Origin: JBAZZQ01 sp041658725
Lineage (GTDB): Bacteria > Planctomycetota > Phycisphaerae > JAAYCJ01
DNA: 64,000 nt
Assembly (NCBI GenBank): GCA_041658725.1
Contig: JBAZZQ010000002.1
Span: 1 to 64,000, forward strand
Direction: 5' to 3'
Every line of letters begins with the position of its first letter. Positions within the stretch are counted from its first letter, which is position 1. Made by a program: the position numbers and the translations under genes. Under the pieces are notes generated by a model that was given only the letters and a program-made list of their open reading frames with translations, was not told the origin of the DNA and did not search any database. This document shows positions 23,141-31,628 of this stretch, one piece after another.

Positions 23141-25360
23141 TCACTGATCGGTCTTGACTGTTTGCAGGGGGGCGATGTTCAGGACCAATTTTTTCAAACC
23201 CCCGGTGTGGAAATTGACCGTGCCCAGATAATTGGCTCCGCTGAGATAAATCTCCTGAATGACCCCGTATCCGAATTTTTCATGATACACCCGCTGGCCG
23301 GGCCGGTATTGACACCTCGGTTTAGCAGGTGTCGGAACCGATGCTTCCACCGCCGGTTTTCGGGGTGAAATAATAAACTGGTTGGTTCGGACGGGCTTGG
23401 AAAGTTCGGTTACGTCCAGGCCCTCGACGGTTTGCGGATCGAGTTCCTTAATAAATCGCGACGGTGCGGTCGGGCGGTAGCTTCCGCGGGTTGCCCGATG
23501 ATGGGCGTAGCAAATATTTAAAAACTTTTTCGCCCGCGTCATGGCCACGAAAAACAACCGGCGTTCTTCCTCGATCTTGCGTTCGTCCCCGGAGCAGAAC
23601 ATGTGCGGGATAATATCCTCTTCCGCAGCCAGGATGATCACCTGCTCGAATTCCAGTCCTTTGGCCGCGTGCATGGTCAGCAGGGTGACGCAATCCGTTT
23701 GATTATTAATGGCGTCGGTATCGCTGACGAGCGACTGCTGGGAAAGAAAATCCATCATCGACCCGTCGGGGAGTTCCTGGTGAAATTTCTGGGCCATACC
23801 GATAAATTCATCGAGATTGGCTTCGGGAGACAGCTCATCGGTGCGATGCTCCTTTTGGGCGATCTGCTTATAGTAAGTTCGCAGACCGCTGGTATCGGTA
23901 ACGTGCCGGACGATGTCCTCGGTGGCCGACGTTGGGGTGAGCCGTTGGCGAAACTGCTCCATCATTTCACCGAACCGAATAACGTTGGTCTGAGATTTTC
24001 CCAGGGTCATAATCTTTTCTGCCTGTAAAATGGCCTGATAGAGGCTAATCTGATTCTGTTGGGCAAAGTCCTTTAAAGCCGCCTGGGCTTGGGCACCGAT
24101 CCCGCGCGTCGGGGTATTGACGATCCGCTCCAGGGCAACCTGATCGGCGGGATTGACCAAAACACGAAGATACGACATGATATCGCGGATTTCACGCCGC
24201 TGGAAAAAACTGACTCCTCTAGCCAGTTGATAGGGAATCTCCCGGGTGCGAAGCGTCTGCTCCACGATTCGGAAAAGTGAATTTATGCGGCACATGACCG
24301 CGATATCTTTAAGTTTGCTCCCCCGCTTCTGGGCTTGGTTGATCAAATCGGCCAGGGTCTTGGCCTCTTCGTTTTCATCGTCACAGGAATGAATTTGTAT
24401 CTTTACCCCTTTTTCCAATACGGCCAGCAGCTTTTTTTCCTTGCGAAGTTTGTTATTGCTTATCAGGCTATTGGCCGCCGTTAGAATGTATTCGGTGGAA
24501 CGATAATTGTTTTCCAGAAACACCACGGCGGCATCAGGGAAATCTTTTTCGAAATCCAGGATGTTGTTGATTTCTGCTCCCCGCCAGCCATAAATCGACT
24601 GATCGGGATCGCCCGTGGCACAGATATTCCGGGTATGTTCGGAAAGGCGCTTGGCCAGTAAATATTGAACATGATTGGTGTCCTGGTATTCGTCAATAAG
24701 CAAGTATTGATATCGCCGATGAATAACTTCCCGAGCCGCATCGTTATTCAGCAGGTCCAAGGCTTTTAACAACAGATCGTCAAAATCCAAAGCTCTATTT
24801 TCCAGGAGCATTTCTTCGTATCGTTTGTAAATCCTGGCCAGCGACGAGGCTTGGAACTGCGGTAATTCGAGTCGTGAAGAAACTTCTTCGGGTTTAATCA
24901 TTTGCATTTTGGCCCTGGAAATAAATTCCCCGATCTTCGCCGGAGTGAGACCCGTCGGAAGGGCCCCGGTATCCCCGCAGGCGTTACGGATCAGTTTGGC
25001 GGTGTCCCCTGTATCAAAAATCGTAAAATTAGTCTCTAGTCCGATGGCCGTCCCATAGATACGCAGCATGAGGGCGCAAAAACTGTGGAAGGTGGAAACC
25101 ATCGGCATGGAGCCACTCTTCATTTCCAAAAGCTCACCAACGCGCCTCGACATCTCGTCAGCCGCTTTATTGGTAAACGTTATCGCCACAATCGCGCCGG
25201 GGCTGATGCCTTGCTGGATAAGATATCCCACTCGCCGGGTAATAACGCGGGTCTTACCGCTGCCCGCTCCGGCCAGCACGAGTAATGGACCATCTATATG
25301 GGTAACCGCCTGCCGTTGCGGCGGAGTTAAATCAGCCAATAATTCTTCCTCTGCAATCAT
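23141..25360 (-). CDS. pcrA: UvrD/PcrA-type superfamily 1 DNA helicase
   Basis: 739 residues. ATP-dependent 3'-5' helicase of repair and replication restart. Motif Q/I: LTPPQRQAVTHIDGPLLVLA then GAGSGKT (residues 31-37); motif Ia TFTNKAADEM; motif II LLIDEYQDTN; motif III TGDPDQSIYGWRGA; motif IV FLENNYRS; motif V TMHAAKGLEF; motif VI VAMTRAKKFL. The C-terminal tail ends in a Tudor-like segment (YRPGQRVYHEKFGYGVIQEI), as in PcrA/UvrD proteins that bind RNA polymerase. The start has GGAG six bases ahead. Distinguishing PcrA from UvrD by sequence is a matter of naming. Confidence 0.93.
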   Translation of the reverse strand: MIAEEELLADLTPPQRQAVTHIDGPLLVLAGAGSGKTRVITRRVGYLIQQGISPGAIVAITFTNKAADEMSRRVGELLEMKSGSMPMVSTFHSFCALMLRIYGTAIGLETNFTIFDTGDTAKLIRNACGDTGALPTGLTPAKIGEFISRAKMQMIKPEEVSSRLELPQFQASSLARIYKRYEEMLLENRALDFDDLLLKALDLLNNDAAREVIHRRYQYLLIDEYQDTNHVQYLLAKRLSEHTRNICATGDPDQSIYGWRGAEINNILDFEKDFPDAAVVFLENNYRSTEYILTAANSLISNNKLRKEKKLLAVLEKGVKIQIHSCDDENEEAKTLADLINQAQKRGSKLKDIAVMCRINSLFRIVEQTLRTREIPYQLARGVSFFQRREIRDIMSYLRVLVNPADQVALERIVNTPTRGIGAQAQAALKDFAQQNQISLYQAILQAEKIMTLGKSQTNVIRFGEMMEQFRQRLTPTSATEDIVRHVTDTSGLRTYYKQIAQKEHRTDELSPEANLDEFIGMAQKFHQELPDGSMMDFLSQQSLVSDTDAINNQTDCVTLLTMHAAKGLEFEQVIILAAEEDIIPHMFCSGDERKIEEERRLFFVAMTRAKKFLNICYAHHRATRGSYRPTAPSRFIKELDPQTVEGLDVTELSKPVRTNQFIISPRKPAVEASVPTPAKPRCQYRPGQRVYHEKFGYGVIQEIYLSGANYLGTVNFHTGGLKKLVLNIAPLQTVKTDQ

Positions 25361-25446
25361 CGTTCACTCCAAAAACTTCATCTGAGCGTAAACCGATAAT
25401 TGTAGCATGATAAACACATAAACCCAACAGGAACTAATTTTTCGTT

Positions 25447-25541
25447 GTAACTCCTCGGTCTTTTCTGGCGGCGTCTTTAAGAGGCACGACCGTAAGGGAG
25501 TGTTCTTCCCGCGGCCAGAAAGGACCGAGAGGGGTTACTTT
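25447..25541. repeat. Long palindromic element containing ACCGTAAGGGAG repeat copy
   Basis: Left arm GTAACTCCTCGGTCTTTTCT plus GGCGGCG and right arm CGCGGCCAGAAAGGACCGAG plus AGGGGTTAC are inverted repeats with few mismatches; the loop holds the 30-base core GAGGCACGACCGTAAGGGAG plus TGTTCTTCCC (25481-25510). It sits between the divergent pcrA and pcm genes. The copy at 43860-43930 has a partial version of the same arms. Confidence 0.7.
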
Positions 25542-25561
25542 GTGTTAAGAAAGTTTTATCC

Positions 25562-25586
25562 TATAATGTAGGCACAGGGATATAAT
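25562..25586 (+). promoter_or_regulatory. Two -10 boxes ahead of pcm
   Basis: TATAAT at 25562-25567 (with TTGTGT at 25540-25545, spacer 16) and a second TATAAT at 25581-25586, six bases before the pcm ATG at 25593. The second would give a leaderless transcript; no Shine-Dalgarno sequence is seen. Confidence 0.45.
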
Positions 25587-25592
25587 CTAAAT

Positions 25593-26258
25593 ATGTTAAG
25601 AGAATCGCAGCCCGATAAATTCGCTCCTGCCCGCCGACAAATGATTGAACGCCAGTTGAGAGCAAGGAATATTACCGATCCTCGCGTTCTTAAGGTCATG
25701 TCGGAACTACCCCGCGAACGCTTCATACCTGGCGAGAGTCAATCAGCCGCCTATGAAGACCGGGCGGTTTCCATCGGTTTAGGTCAGACAATTTCCCAGC
25801 CGTACATGGTGGCGGTGATGACGGAAAAACTCCAGATAGAGCCGGAGAATCGCATTCTGGAGATCGGCACGGGTTCGGGATACCAGACAGCCGTCCTGGC
25901 GAAACTGGCCACGGAGGTTTATGCGATTGAACGAATCGACGAATTGTCGCAGCGAGCCCAAATGACTTTAACCCAACTTGGCTTAACGAACATTCGGTAC
26001 AAAATCGACGACGGCACAATCGGCTGGCCCGATGCGTCGCCATTCGACCGAATTCTCGTTACAGCAGGATCACCGCAAGTCCCTGAACACTTATCCGATC
26101 AACTCAAAGAAGGCGGAATCTTAATTATTCCGGTGGGACCGGAGGAATGCCAGACGTTGATTCGGATTCGAAAAATCGGCAATAAACTTCAGCAAGAGCC
26201 GATCATCAGTTGCCGCTTCGTCAAGTTGATCGGCGAACAAGGCTGGCCGGAAGATTAA
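25593..26258 (+). CDS. pcm: Protein-L-isoaspartate O-methyltransferase
   Basis: 221 residues, typical length. PCMT methylates isoaspartyl residues of aged proteins so they can return to aspartate. Seen: RQMIERQLRARNITDPRVL at the N-terminus, the ERFIPGESQSAAYEDRAVSIGLGQTISQPYMVA region (with the family sequence GQTISQPYMVA), SAM motif I ILEIGTGSGYQTAVLA, the YAIERIDEL acidic loop and the ITVTAG-like ILVTAGSPQVPEHL post-motif. It is single, with the start as the first ATG after two -10 boxes. Confidence 0.97.
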   Translation: MLRESQPDKFAPARRQMIERQLRARNITDPRVLKVMSELPRERFIPGESQSAAYEDRAVSIGLGQTISQPYMVAVMTEKLQIEPENRILEIGTGSGYQTAVLAKLATEVYAIERIDELSQRAQMTLTQLGLTNIRYKIDDGTIGWPDASPFDRILVTAGSPQVPEHLSDQLKEGGILIIPVGPEECQTLIRIRKIGNKLQQEPIISCRFVKLIGEQGWPED

Positions 26259-26286
26259 GCGAAAACCCGGTTGGATAATATGTAAA

Positions 26287-26352
26287 TGTGCCACGGCGGG
26301 CTTGCCCCGCCGTGTCTTAACGAACACGGTCGGACAAGCCGACCGTGGCACA
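26287..26352. repeat. Nested palindromic repeat
   Basis: Outer arms TGTGCCACGG (26287-26296) and CCGTGGCACA (26343-26352). Inside are two further palindromes, ACGGCGGGCTTGCCCCGCCGT and ACGGTCGGACAAGCCGACCG-type, so that the whole could form a cruciform. The GGCGGGCTTGCCC unit recurs ahead of flagellin (45893-45908). Confidence 0.7.
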
Positions 26353-26491
26353 TGGCCATCAAATACCGTCCTTGCAGTAATGTGAGAGACTGGTTATAAA
26401 TATATAGAGGCGATGCGTCCCGACGCATCCCGCAAGACCCGAAAGCGTGTTTCTCTGGAAACCATATAAACAGTAGTTCAGTGAGGACTCT

Positions 26492-26686
26492 ATGATAATT
26501 GCTCAGATCACCAACGCGACAACGCACACGGTCACACAGACAGGGATCGGACTCGGTTCGGCAATCGCTGTTGTATGTTCCTGGCAGCGGAATCGTTCGA
26601 TCCTGTGGGCGATTGTTGCGGGTATCCTCTCGTGGTTCTATGTCATTTACTTTGCCATGACGCGACAAGCAGACGAAACCAAATGA
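26492..26686 (+). CDS. Small membrane protein of unknown function
   Basis: 64 residues. A GAGGA sequence is five to six bases before the ATG. It has two hydrophobic stretches (IGLGSAIAVVCSW, then SILWAIVAGILSWFYVIYFAM) separated by a basic QRNR turn, a hairpin membrane topology. The wording of the second helix and its charged ending is a pattern I associate with short conserved planctomycetal membrane proteins. No partner gene is evident. Kept because start signal, hydrophobic profile and base composition are all coherent. Confidence 0.6.
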   Translation: MIIAQITNATTHTVTQTGIGLGSAIAVVCSWQRNRSILWAIVAGILSWFYVIYFAMTRQADETK

Positions 26687-26770
26687 GAAACAAATACGCT
26701 CCAGCGAACGGCGCACTGAGTTATCTGGGAAATGCGGGCTTATTTGCGAAATCCTCTCCTGAATATCCGT

Positions 26771-27811
26771 TCAAAAACAAACGGGATAACATTCGACTGG
26801 TCCCAGCCATTTTCGGCATTGGTTGGCTTGATAGAGAGTTGACCGCAGGTGGTAACAGAGCTGGCATTTTGAGATGTAACCCTGGGATAGCGGTTCAAAT
26901 CCGAAGCGTGTGGCAAACTCCATCAAACCGACAGGGCCTTTCTCGGCGAGTGTGGCAATGACCGGACCACTTGGGCCGTGGGTATTCAGCCAATCGTAAA
27001 CATCGGCGATTTCTTCGCTGATCGCGTTGCCGAGGATGATCCCGCAGCAGGTGCCGGGAAAAATATTGCCGTGGGGGTCGATGTGAACGTGCTTGCTTTT
27101 TAAAATTCCCTTTTGGCAATTTTCTCCGAAATAAGTATAGGGTGGATGGCCCTTGATGAGTTTTCCCGCCAGAACGGCGGCCCGGCCGTTGAGCCTTTCC
27201 CTGCCGTTCAGGAGGGCGTCCATTTGTATTTCCCGCTGCTCATGCTCATCCATTTGTGAGAAGTCCAGATTATTTTCGACGGCAAAATTGTAAAAGTCCC
27301 ACCAGCGAACCCGAATACATTCCGGGCCGAGAATCTCCTGGGCGGTTTCGACCAGGAGTTTTACGTGTTTAATCGGCACGAACTGCTGGTGGAACATATC
27401 GGCATCGGTGGTCAGTAACGTAACGCCTAAATCTTTCAATTCCGTCAGCCGCTGCCGAACCAAAGCGGAATCCGTGGCCCAGGAGGCATTGGTTTCGATC
27501 TTTTCCACCGGGGGGAGTCCCGCTTTATTCGCCAACTCAAGAATTTTTATCAGGAGCGGCCAGTTTCCGAACACTTCTCCGCCGGTAAGATGAATTTTGA
27601 CAGTCCCCCCGTTCCGCTTGGCCAGCGAATCCAATTGCCTCCACCAATCAACAATTTTTTCAGCATCCGCCCAAAAGGTGTGCCGCGGGCCGCCATTTAC
27701 ATAGCAAAAGGCGCATTCGGCTGAACACCAATAACTCAGCATCAACCCCGCATATTGCCAGGGAGCGAGCTTGCCGGACGATTCTGTTACTTGTTTCTGA
27801 CCTGTGATCAT
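26771..27811 (-). CDS. Radical SAM protein with C-terminal cysteine cluster (SPASM-like)
   Basis: 346 residues. The cluster motif CX3CX2C is WCSAECAFCY (from about residue 28), followed by HLTGGEVFGN (the GGE motif) and conserved ETNASWA. The C-terminal part is rich in cysteines: ENCQKG, FPGTCCGIILGN, KCQLCYHL, QCRKWLGPVECYPVCF, which would bind auxiliary iron-sulfur clusters as in SPASM/twitch enzymes. Substrate unknown; such enzymes often modify peptides or are maturases. It is divergent from a ThiF-like gene 50 bases away. No small precursor peptide was seen nearby. Confidence 0.82.
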   Translation of the reverse strand: MITGQKQVTESSGKLAPWQYAGLMLSYWCSAECAFCYVNGGPRHTFWADAEKIVDWWRQLDSLAKRNGGTVKIHLTGGEVFGNWPLLIKILELANKAGLPPVEKIETNASWATDSALVRQRLTELKDLGVTLLTTDADMFHQQFVPIKHVKLLVETAQEILGPECIRVRWWDFYNFAVENNLDFSQMDEHEQREIQMDALLNGRERLNGRAAVLAGKLIKGHPPYTYFGENCQKGILKSKHVHIDPHGNIFPGTCCGIILGNAISEEIADVYDWLNTHGPSGPVIATLAEKGPVGLMEFATRFGFEPLSQGYISKCQLCYHLRSTLYQANQCRKWLGPVECYPVCF

Positions 27812-27861
27812 GTATAATCAATTATTGAACGCAAAACATCAGAATCAAGTTTATAATAATT

Positions 27862-28623
27862 ATGAAACAATCAAACGAAGGAATATTTCAGCGATACGCC
27901 CGTCAGATTATTGTGCCGCAAGTCGGCTTGGCGGGGCAGGAAAAGCTGTTGAAATCGAAAGTGGTCATCGTCGGTTGCGGCGGTCTTGGCTGCACGATCG
28001 GTCAGATTCTTGCGCGAACGGGGGTGGGCGAATTGTTTCTCTGCGACAGCGACAAAGTGGAACTTGACAATCTCCACCGGCAGATTCTTTACGACGAAAA
28101 AGATTTGGGCAAGGCCAAAGCCGTTTTGTCCGCGGAAAAACTTTTACAGATCAATTCCCAGGTGAAATGTCACGCCTTGCCGATACGGATCGACGAAAAA
28201 AATGTTGTCGATTTAATTAACCAATCGGACCTGATCGTCGACGCGACCGACAACCTGGCCAGCCGGTATATGTTAAATACCGCCGCGACACAAATCGGTC
28301 GAGATTGGATTTACGGCGGTTGCGTAGGGACGGAAGGCACGGTGATGCTCGTTCGAAATCGCACCGGGGCATGCCTGGAATGCCTGTTCGGACCATACGA
28401 TGCCGCCGAGCAAAATCCACCGGGCAAATTTCCCATTTTGCCTACGACGCCTGTCGTGGTCGGAGCCATCGAGGCCCATGAGGTCATTCGATATTTATTG
28501 ACAAACGATGAAGACAAGCCTAGCGGCAGCAAGGTCATTTCCATCGATTTATGGCAAAGCCGGGTTCGATCAAGCAATAGTCTTGCGAAAAATCCCGGAT
28601 GCGACCGATGCGGCAAAAAATAA
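27862..28623 (+). CDS. ThiF/MoeB/HesA-family E1-like adenylyltransferase
   Basis: 253 residues, typical of the family. It activates the C-terminal Gly of a ubiquitin-like sulfur carrier (ThiS, MoaD) or another peptide. Seen: RYARQIIVPQVGLAGQEKLL at the start, the nucleotide motif GCGGLGCTIGQILARTGVGELFL, DSDKVELDNLHRQILY, and two CX2C pairs (CLECLF, and CDRCGKK at the end) that bind zinc. TATAAT at 27852-27857 is four bases from the ATG and no Shine-Dalgarno is present, so the mRNA may be leaderless. Whether it works for thiamin or for the adjacent radical SAM enzyme cannot be decided. Confidence 0.9.
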   Translation: MKQSNEGIFQRYARQIIVPQVGLAGQEKLLKSKVVIVGCGGLGCTIGQILARTGVGELFLCDSDKVELDNLHRQILYDEKDLGKAKAVLSAEKLLQINSQVKCHALPIRIDEKNVVDLINQSDLIVDATDNLASRYMLNTAATQIGRDWIYGGCVGTEGTVMLVRNRTGACLECLFGPYDAAEQNPPGKFPILPTTPVVVGAIEAHEVIRYLLTNDEDKPSGSKVISIDLWQSRVRSSNSLAKNPGCDRCGKK

Positions 28624-28634
28624 ATTGAGTCATC

Positions 28635-29759
28635 ATGGCGAAAAAGAAAATTTTACATATTGTCGGCGGTGAAGCCTCGGTGTGGGTTTCCGGTCAATTG
28701 GCCAGCCAGTACCATTTATGGCCTGAGGAGCTTTTCGATCAAACGATAGCCGCCGGGGAAGAACCAGTGGCCCGGCAGGTTGAGAACCGTGTGTTTCGCC
28801 CGGTGGTTCGCCTTGGCCGGCGTCTTAAAATCGAATATACCGCGGCCCGCAATCTTAGCAAGCTCCTGCGAAATAACGATCCCGATCTTGTCCTTTGTTG
28901 GGATATCCAGGCGACAGAACAACTGAAACTAGCCCAGCGCGGCAGTCGAAAACAAGTCGCGGCGGCGGTGATGCTTTTTAATTCCGGGATCAATCAGGAA
29001 TTTCTCTTTAAGCTGAAATCCAATTATCGCCACCTTGATCTGCATGTAATTTGCGGTTCCGAGCGTCTCGGCCGCTGGGCGAGCCAGGAGCTTTCGGCCC
29101 AGGAGCGTGTACACTGTGTGTATCCCGTTTTTGAAAAACCATCGGAAACGATTGATAAAGAATCCCTTCGTCGGCAAATGGGATTTGAGCCTGGAACGGT
29201 CCTGGTATTTGTTCCCACGGAAGGAAAGATCAACGATAATTACCTGGCCCTTCTGGGGTGCGGAATTAACGAGCGGGTCAATCCAAAAATACGAATTATC
29301 CTGGCAGGAAACGACGAACCGCGGATGGAGCAATGCCGGAATTTCGCGTTAAAAACGATTGTGCCTCGCATTTTACATATTGCGAGGGATTGGGACGTGC
29401 ATCAGGTCATCGGGGCCTGCGATCTTGTTATTCAACCCGCCGGAGGATATAGTGAAACCCTCGCTCTGGTCGAGGCTATGGGCCGGTCCGTGCCGGTGAT
29501 TTCCACTGCCTTCGCGGAACCGGCGGAATTATTTCGTCCCAATGAAACGTTCTGGAATATGGGCAAGGTTACCGGCCGGGCGGCGGGCATCGGGATTTAT
29601 AAGATGCTCGGCGATGAGGCTCTTCGGCAAACGCTGATTGCTAACGCTCGGGAACTGGTGCGTCAAAAGTGCGGTGGATCGGAATATCGGGCCAGACTCG
29701 TCAAACTTTATCAGCAGATACTCAATCCGCGAATGGAATTGGAAAAATCGTTTTTATGA
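28635..29759 (+). CDS. Glycosyltransferase (GT-B fold, GT4-like)
   Basis: 374 residues. C-terminal nucleotide-sugar binding region: VIQPAGGYSETLALVEAMGRSVPVIST, which matches the EGx7E pattern of GT4 enzymes in shape, although the Phe-Glu-Gly is replaced by GGYSE. The N-terminal half (about 1-190) has Rossmann-like segments KILHIVGGEASVW and VAAAVMLFNSGINQEFLFK. The substrate is unknown. It starts 11 bases after the ThiF-like gene and overlaps the next gene by four bases (ATGA), so the three form one operon. Confidence 0.78.
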   Translation: MAKKKILHIVGGEASVWVSGQLASQYHLWPEELFDQTIAAGEEPVARQVENRVFRPVVRLGRRLKIEYTAARNLSKLLRNNDPDLVLCWDIQATEQLKLAQRGSRKQVAAAVMLFNSGINQEFLFKLKSNYRHLDLHVICGSERLGRWASQELSAQERVHCVYPVFEKPSETIDKESLRRQMGFEPGTVLVFVPTEGKINDNYLALLGCGINERVNPKIRIILAGNDEPRMEQCRNFALKTIVPRILHIARDWDVHQVIGACDLVIQPAGGYSETLALVEAMGRSVPVISTAFAEPAELFRPNETFWNMGKVTGRAAGIGIYKMLGDEALRQTLIANARELVRQKCGGSEYRARLVKLYQQILNPRMELEKSFL

Positions 29760-31624
29760 AAGCATCCGACTTACTTCAATCTGGAAAAGTTATCATCGGT
29801 GACGGCGGGCTGGGAACCTGCCTTCAACAGTTGTCGCAGACCCCGGTAGAATTACCGGAAACCTTCTGCCTGGACCCCGGTGGTCGGGAATTGATCAAAC
29901 AGGCGCACCAATCTTATCTGAATGCGGGAGCCCAGATTCTGGAAACGAATACATTTGCCGCCAACCCCTGGCGTCTTGCCCATTCGGGTCTGGCGGAGCA
30001 GTGCGAACTGATCAATGAAACGGCGGTGCGGCTTGCCCGATCCGTGGCCGGGGATAAGGCCCTGGTGGCCGGCTCTGTCGGACCGCTGGATTTGGGTCTG
30101 GCGGTCAGAGATTTCAGCGAATACCAGTTGCGGGAATATTACCACCACCAGATGTTGACTTTGGCGGCCGGTGGAGTGGATGCTTTATTTCTGGAAACCT
30201 TTTCCTCGGTGGATGAAGCCAGAGGCGCTCTGTCCGAAGCCCATGAAACCGGATTGCCCATTTTCTTTTCCATGGGCGGATTAGCCCTGTGCCAACCTTA
30301 TGCCCGCCGGACGGTCCTGAACCTGATCGAACTGGCGGGTGAGTTTCAGGTCGATGCCATCGGAATCAATTGTGTCACTCCGTATGATTTGAGTCAACTT
30401 TTACCCGTCCTGGCCGAGCGAACAAATTTACCCCTGATGGCCTATCCGAACGCCGGCACGGCCACCGTTGTACGCGGACTGGTTCGCTACGAGTTACCCT
30501 CCGCCGTACTCCTGGCCGAAGCCCAGAACTGGTATCAATGCGGAGCAGTGATTTTCGGCGGTTGTTGCGGAACTTCTCCGGATCATATCAAACTTCTAAA
30601 AGACACGTTCGAAACGCGCCCCGCCATTTTACGCTCCGGTCGATTTACCCTCGAACCGGCCACCCCTCAAAAAACACTTTCCGTTGCCCCAAGCGTACGT
30701 GAGGAGAATCCTCTTCGGTCATGCCTGACCCAGTCGCGTACGCCCCTGGTCGCCGTGGAAATCCGGGCCAGTCTGTCCCGACCGTTGCACCAGACGGTCG
30801 AAGCCGTAGCGTGCATCGCCAATGCCAAACCCGATTTTTTTGATGTTCCCGACAATCCAGGAGGGCATCTGGGACGAGATTGTCTCGCCTGCGCCTATTT
30901 GCTCCAACAGCGATACAACATTCCGGCGATCATTCACAAATCGGCCACACAGACCAATGCCTTGCACTTGCATTCGTATCTCCTCGGAGCGGCGGATTTG
31001 GGGATAAAAGGCGTCCTGGCGGTAACCGGCGATCCTCCACACGTCGGACCCTTCGACCGATGGGCCTCGCGTATCAACGATATTAAAAGCTCGGTGGAAC
31101 TCCTTCGCCTGCTGCAATTATTGCGAAACGGGGAATTGCTCAACGGTCAACCGTTACCGCAGCCGGTGGATTTCCTCGCGGGGTGCGGATATGCCCCGAC
31201 GACGAATCTTGTCAGTCAAACCCAGTGGTTGAAACGAAAGATCGAAGCCGGGGCGGAATTTGTCTTTACTCAGCCGATTTACCTTCGCGAGGAATTCGAG
31301 CAAATCCAAAAAGCCACCCAGGACATTCGCATTCCCATTTTGCCGGGAATTCTCCCCTTAACCTCGGCAAAACAGATCGCCTACCTTCGTTCAGGAAAAA
31401 TTCCGGGGATCGTCATTCCCGACCCAATTTGCGAATTTATCCTTCAATACGACGATCCGGAATCGCAGGTAAAGGCCGGAATGGAACTGGCCGAAAAACT
31501 GATCATCGAATTGGCCGAGCAGGTGGACGGGTTTTATCTCGTGATGCCTTTCCATAAAAATTGCTTCACCGCCACCGCCGAACTGGTCAAATTGGTCGCC
31601 CAGTTTAAAAAATACTCAAATTGA
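29756..31624 (+). CDS. Bifunctional homocysteine S-methyltransferase / 5,10-methylenetetrahydrofolate reductase
   Basis: 622 residues from the ATG at 29756 overlapping the preceding stop. N-terminal homocysteine methyltransferase domain (1-290): GDGGLGTCLQQL, LETNTFAANPW, GINCVTPYDL and GGCCGTSPDHIKLL, whose three cysteines bind the catalytic zinc. C-terminal MTHFR domain (330-620): VAVEIRASL, LGIKGVLAVTGDPPHVG, GAEFVFTQPIYLREEF, GILPLTSAKQIAYL. The arrangement matches the YitJ-type fusion, producing methyl-THF and methylating homocysteine to methionine, although whether methyl-THF or SAM is donor is not fixed by sequence. The stop is four bases from convergent tsaD. Confidence 0.93.
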   Translation: MKASDLLQSGKVIIGDGGLGTCLQQLSQTPVELPETFCLDPGGRELIKQAHQSYLNAGAQILETNTFAANPWRLAHSGLAEQCELINETAVRLARSVAGDKALVAGSVGPLDLGLAVRDFSEYQLREYYHHQMLTLAAGGVDALFLETFSSVDEARGALSEAHETGLPIFFSMGGLALCQPYARRTVLNLIELAGEFQVDAIGINCVTPYDLSQLLPVLAERTNLPLMAYPNAGTATVVRGLVRYELPSAVLLAEAQNWYQCGAVIFGGCCGTSPDHIKLLKDTFETRPAILRSGRFTLEPATPQKTLSVAPSVREENPLRSCLTQSRTPLVAVEIRASLSRPLHQTVEAVACIANAKPDFFDVPDNPGGHLGRDCLACAYLLQQRYNIPAIIHKSATQTNALHLHSYLLGAADLGIKGVLAVTGDPPHVGPFDRWASRINDIKSSVELLRLLQLLRNGELLNGQPLPQPVDFLAGCGYAPTTNLVSQTQWLKRKIEAGAEFVFTQPIYLREEFEQIQKATQDIRIPILPGILPLTSAKQIAYLRSGKIPGIVIPDPICEFILQYDDPESQVKAGMELAEKLIIELAEQVDGFYLVMPFHKNCFTATAELVKLVAQFKKYSN

Positions 31625-31628
31625 CTGG

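Noticed and set aside
26771..28623. Precursor peptide for a ribosomally made peptide between the radical SAM and ThiF-like genes
   Set aside because: The 50-base gap is too short, and no small ORF with a suitable leader and core was found next to the pair.
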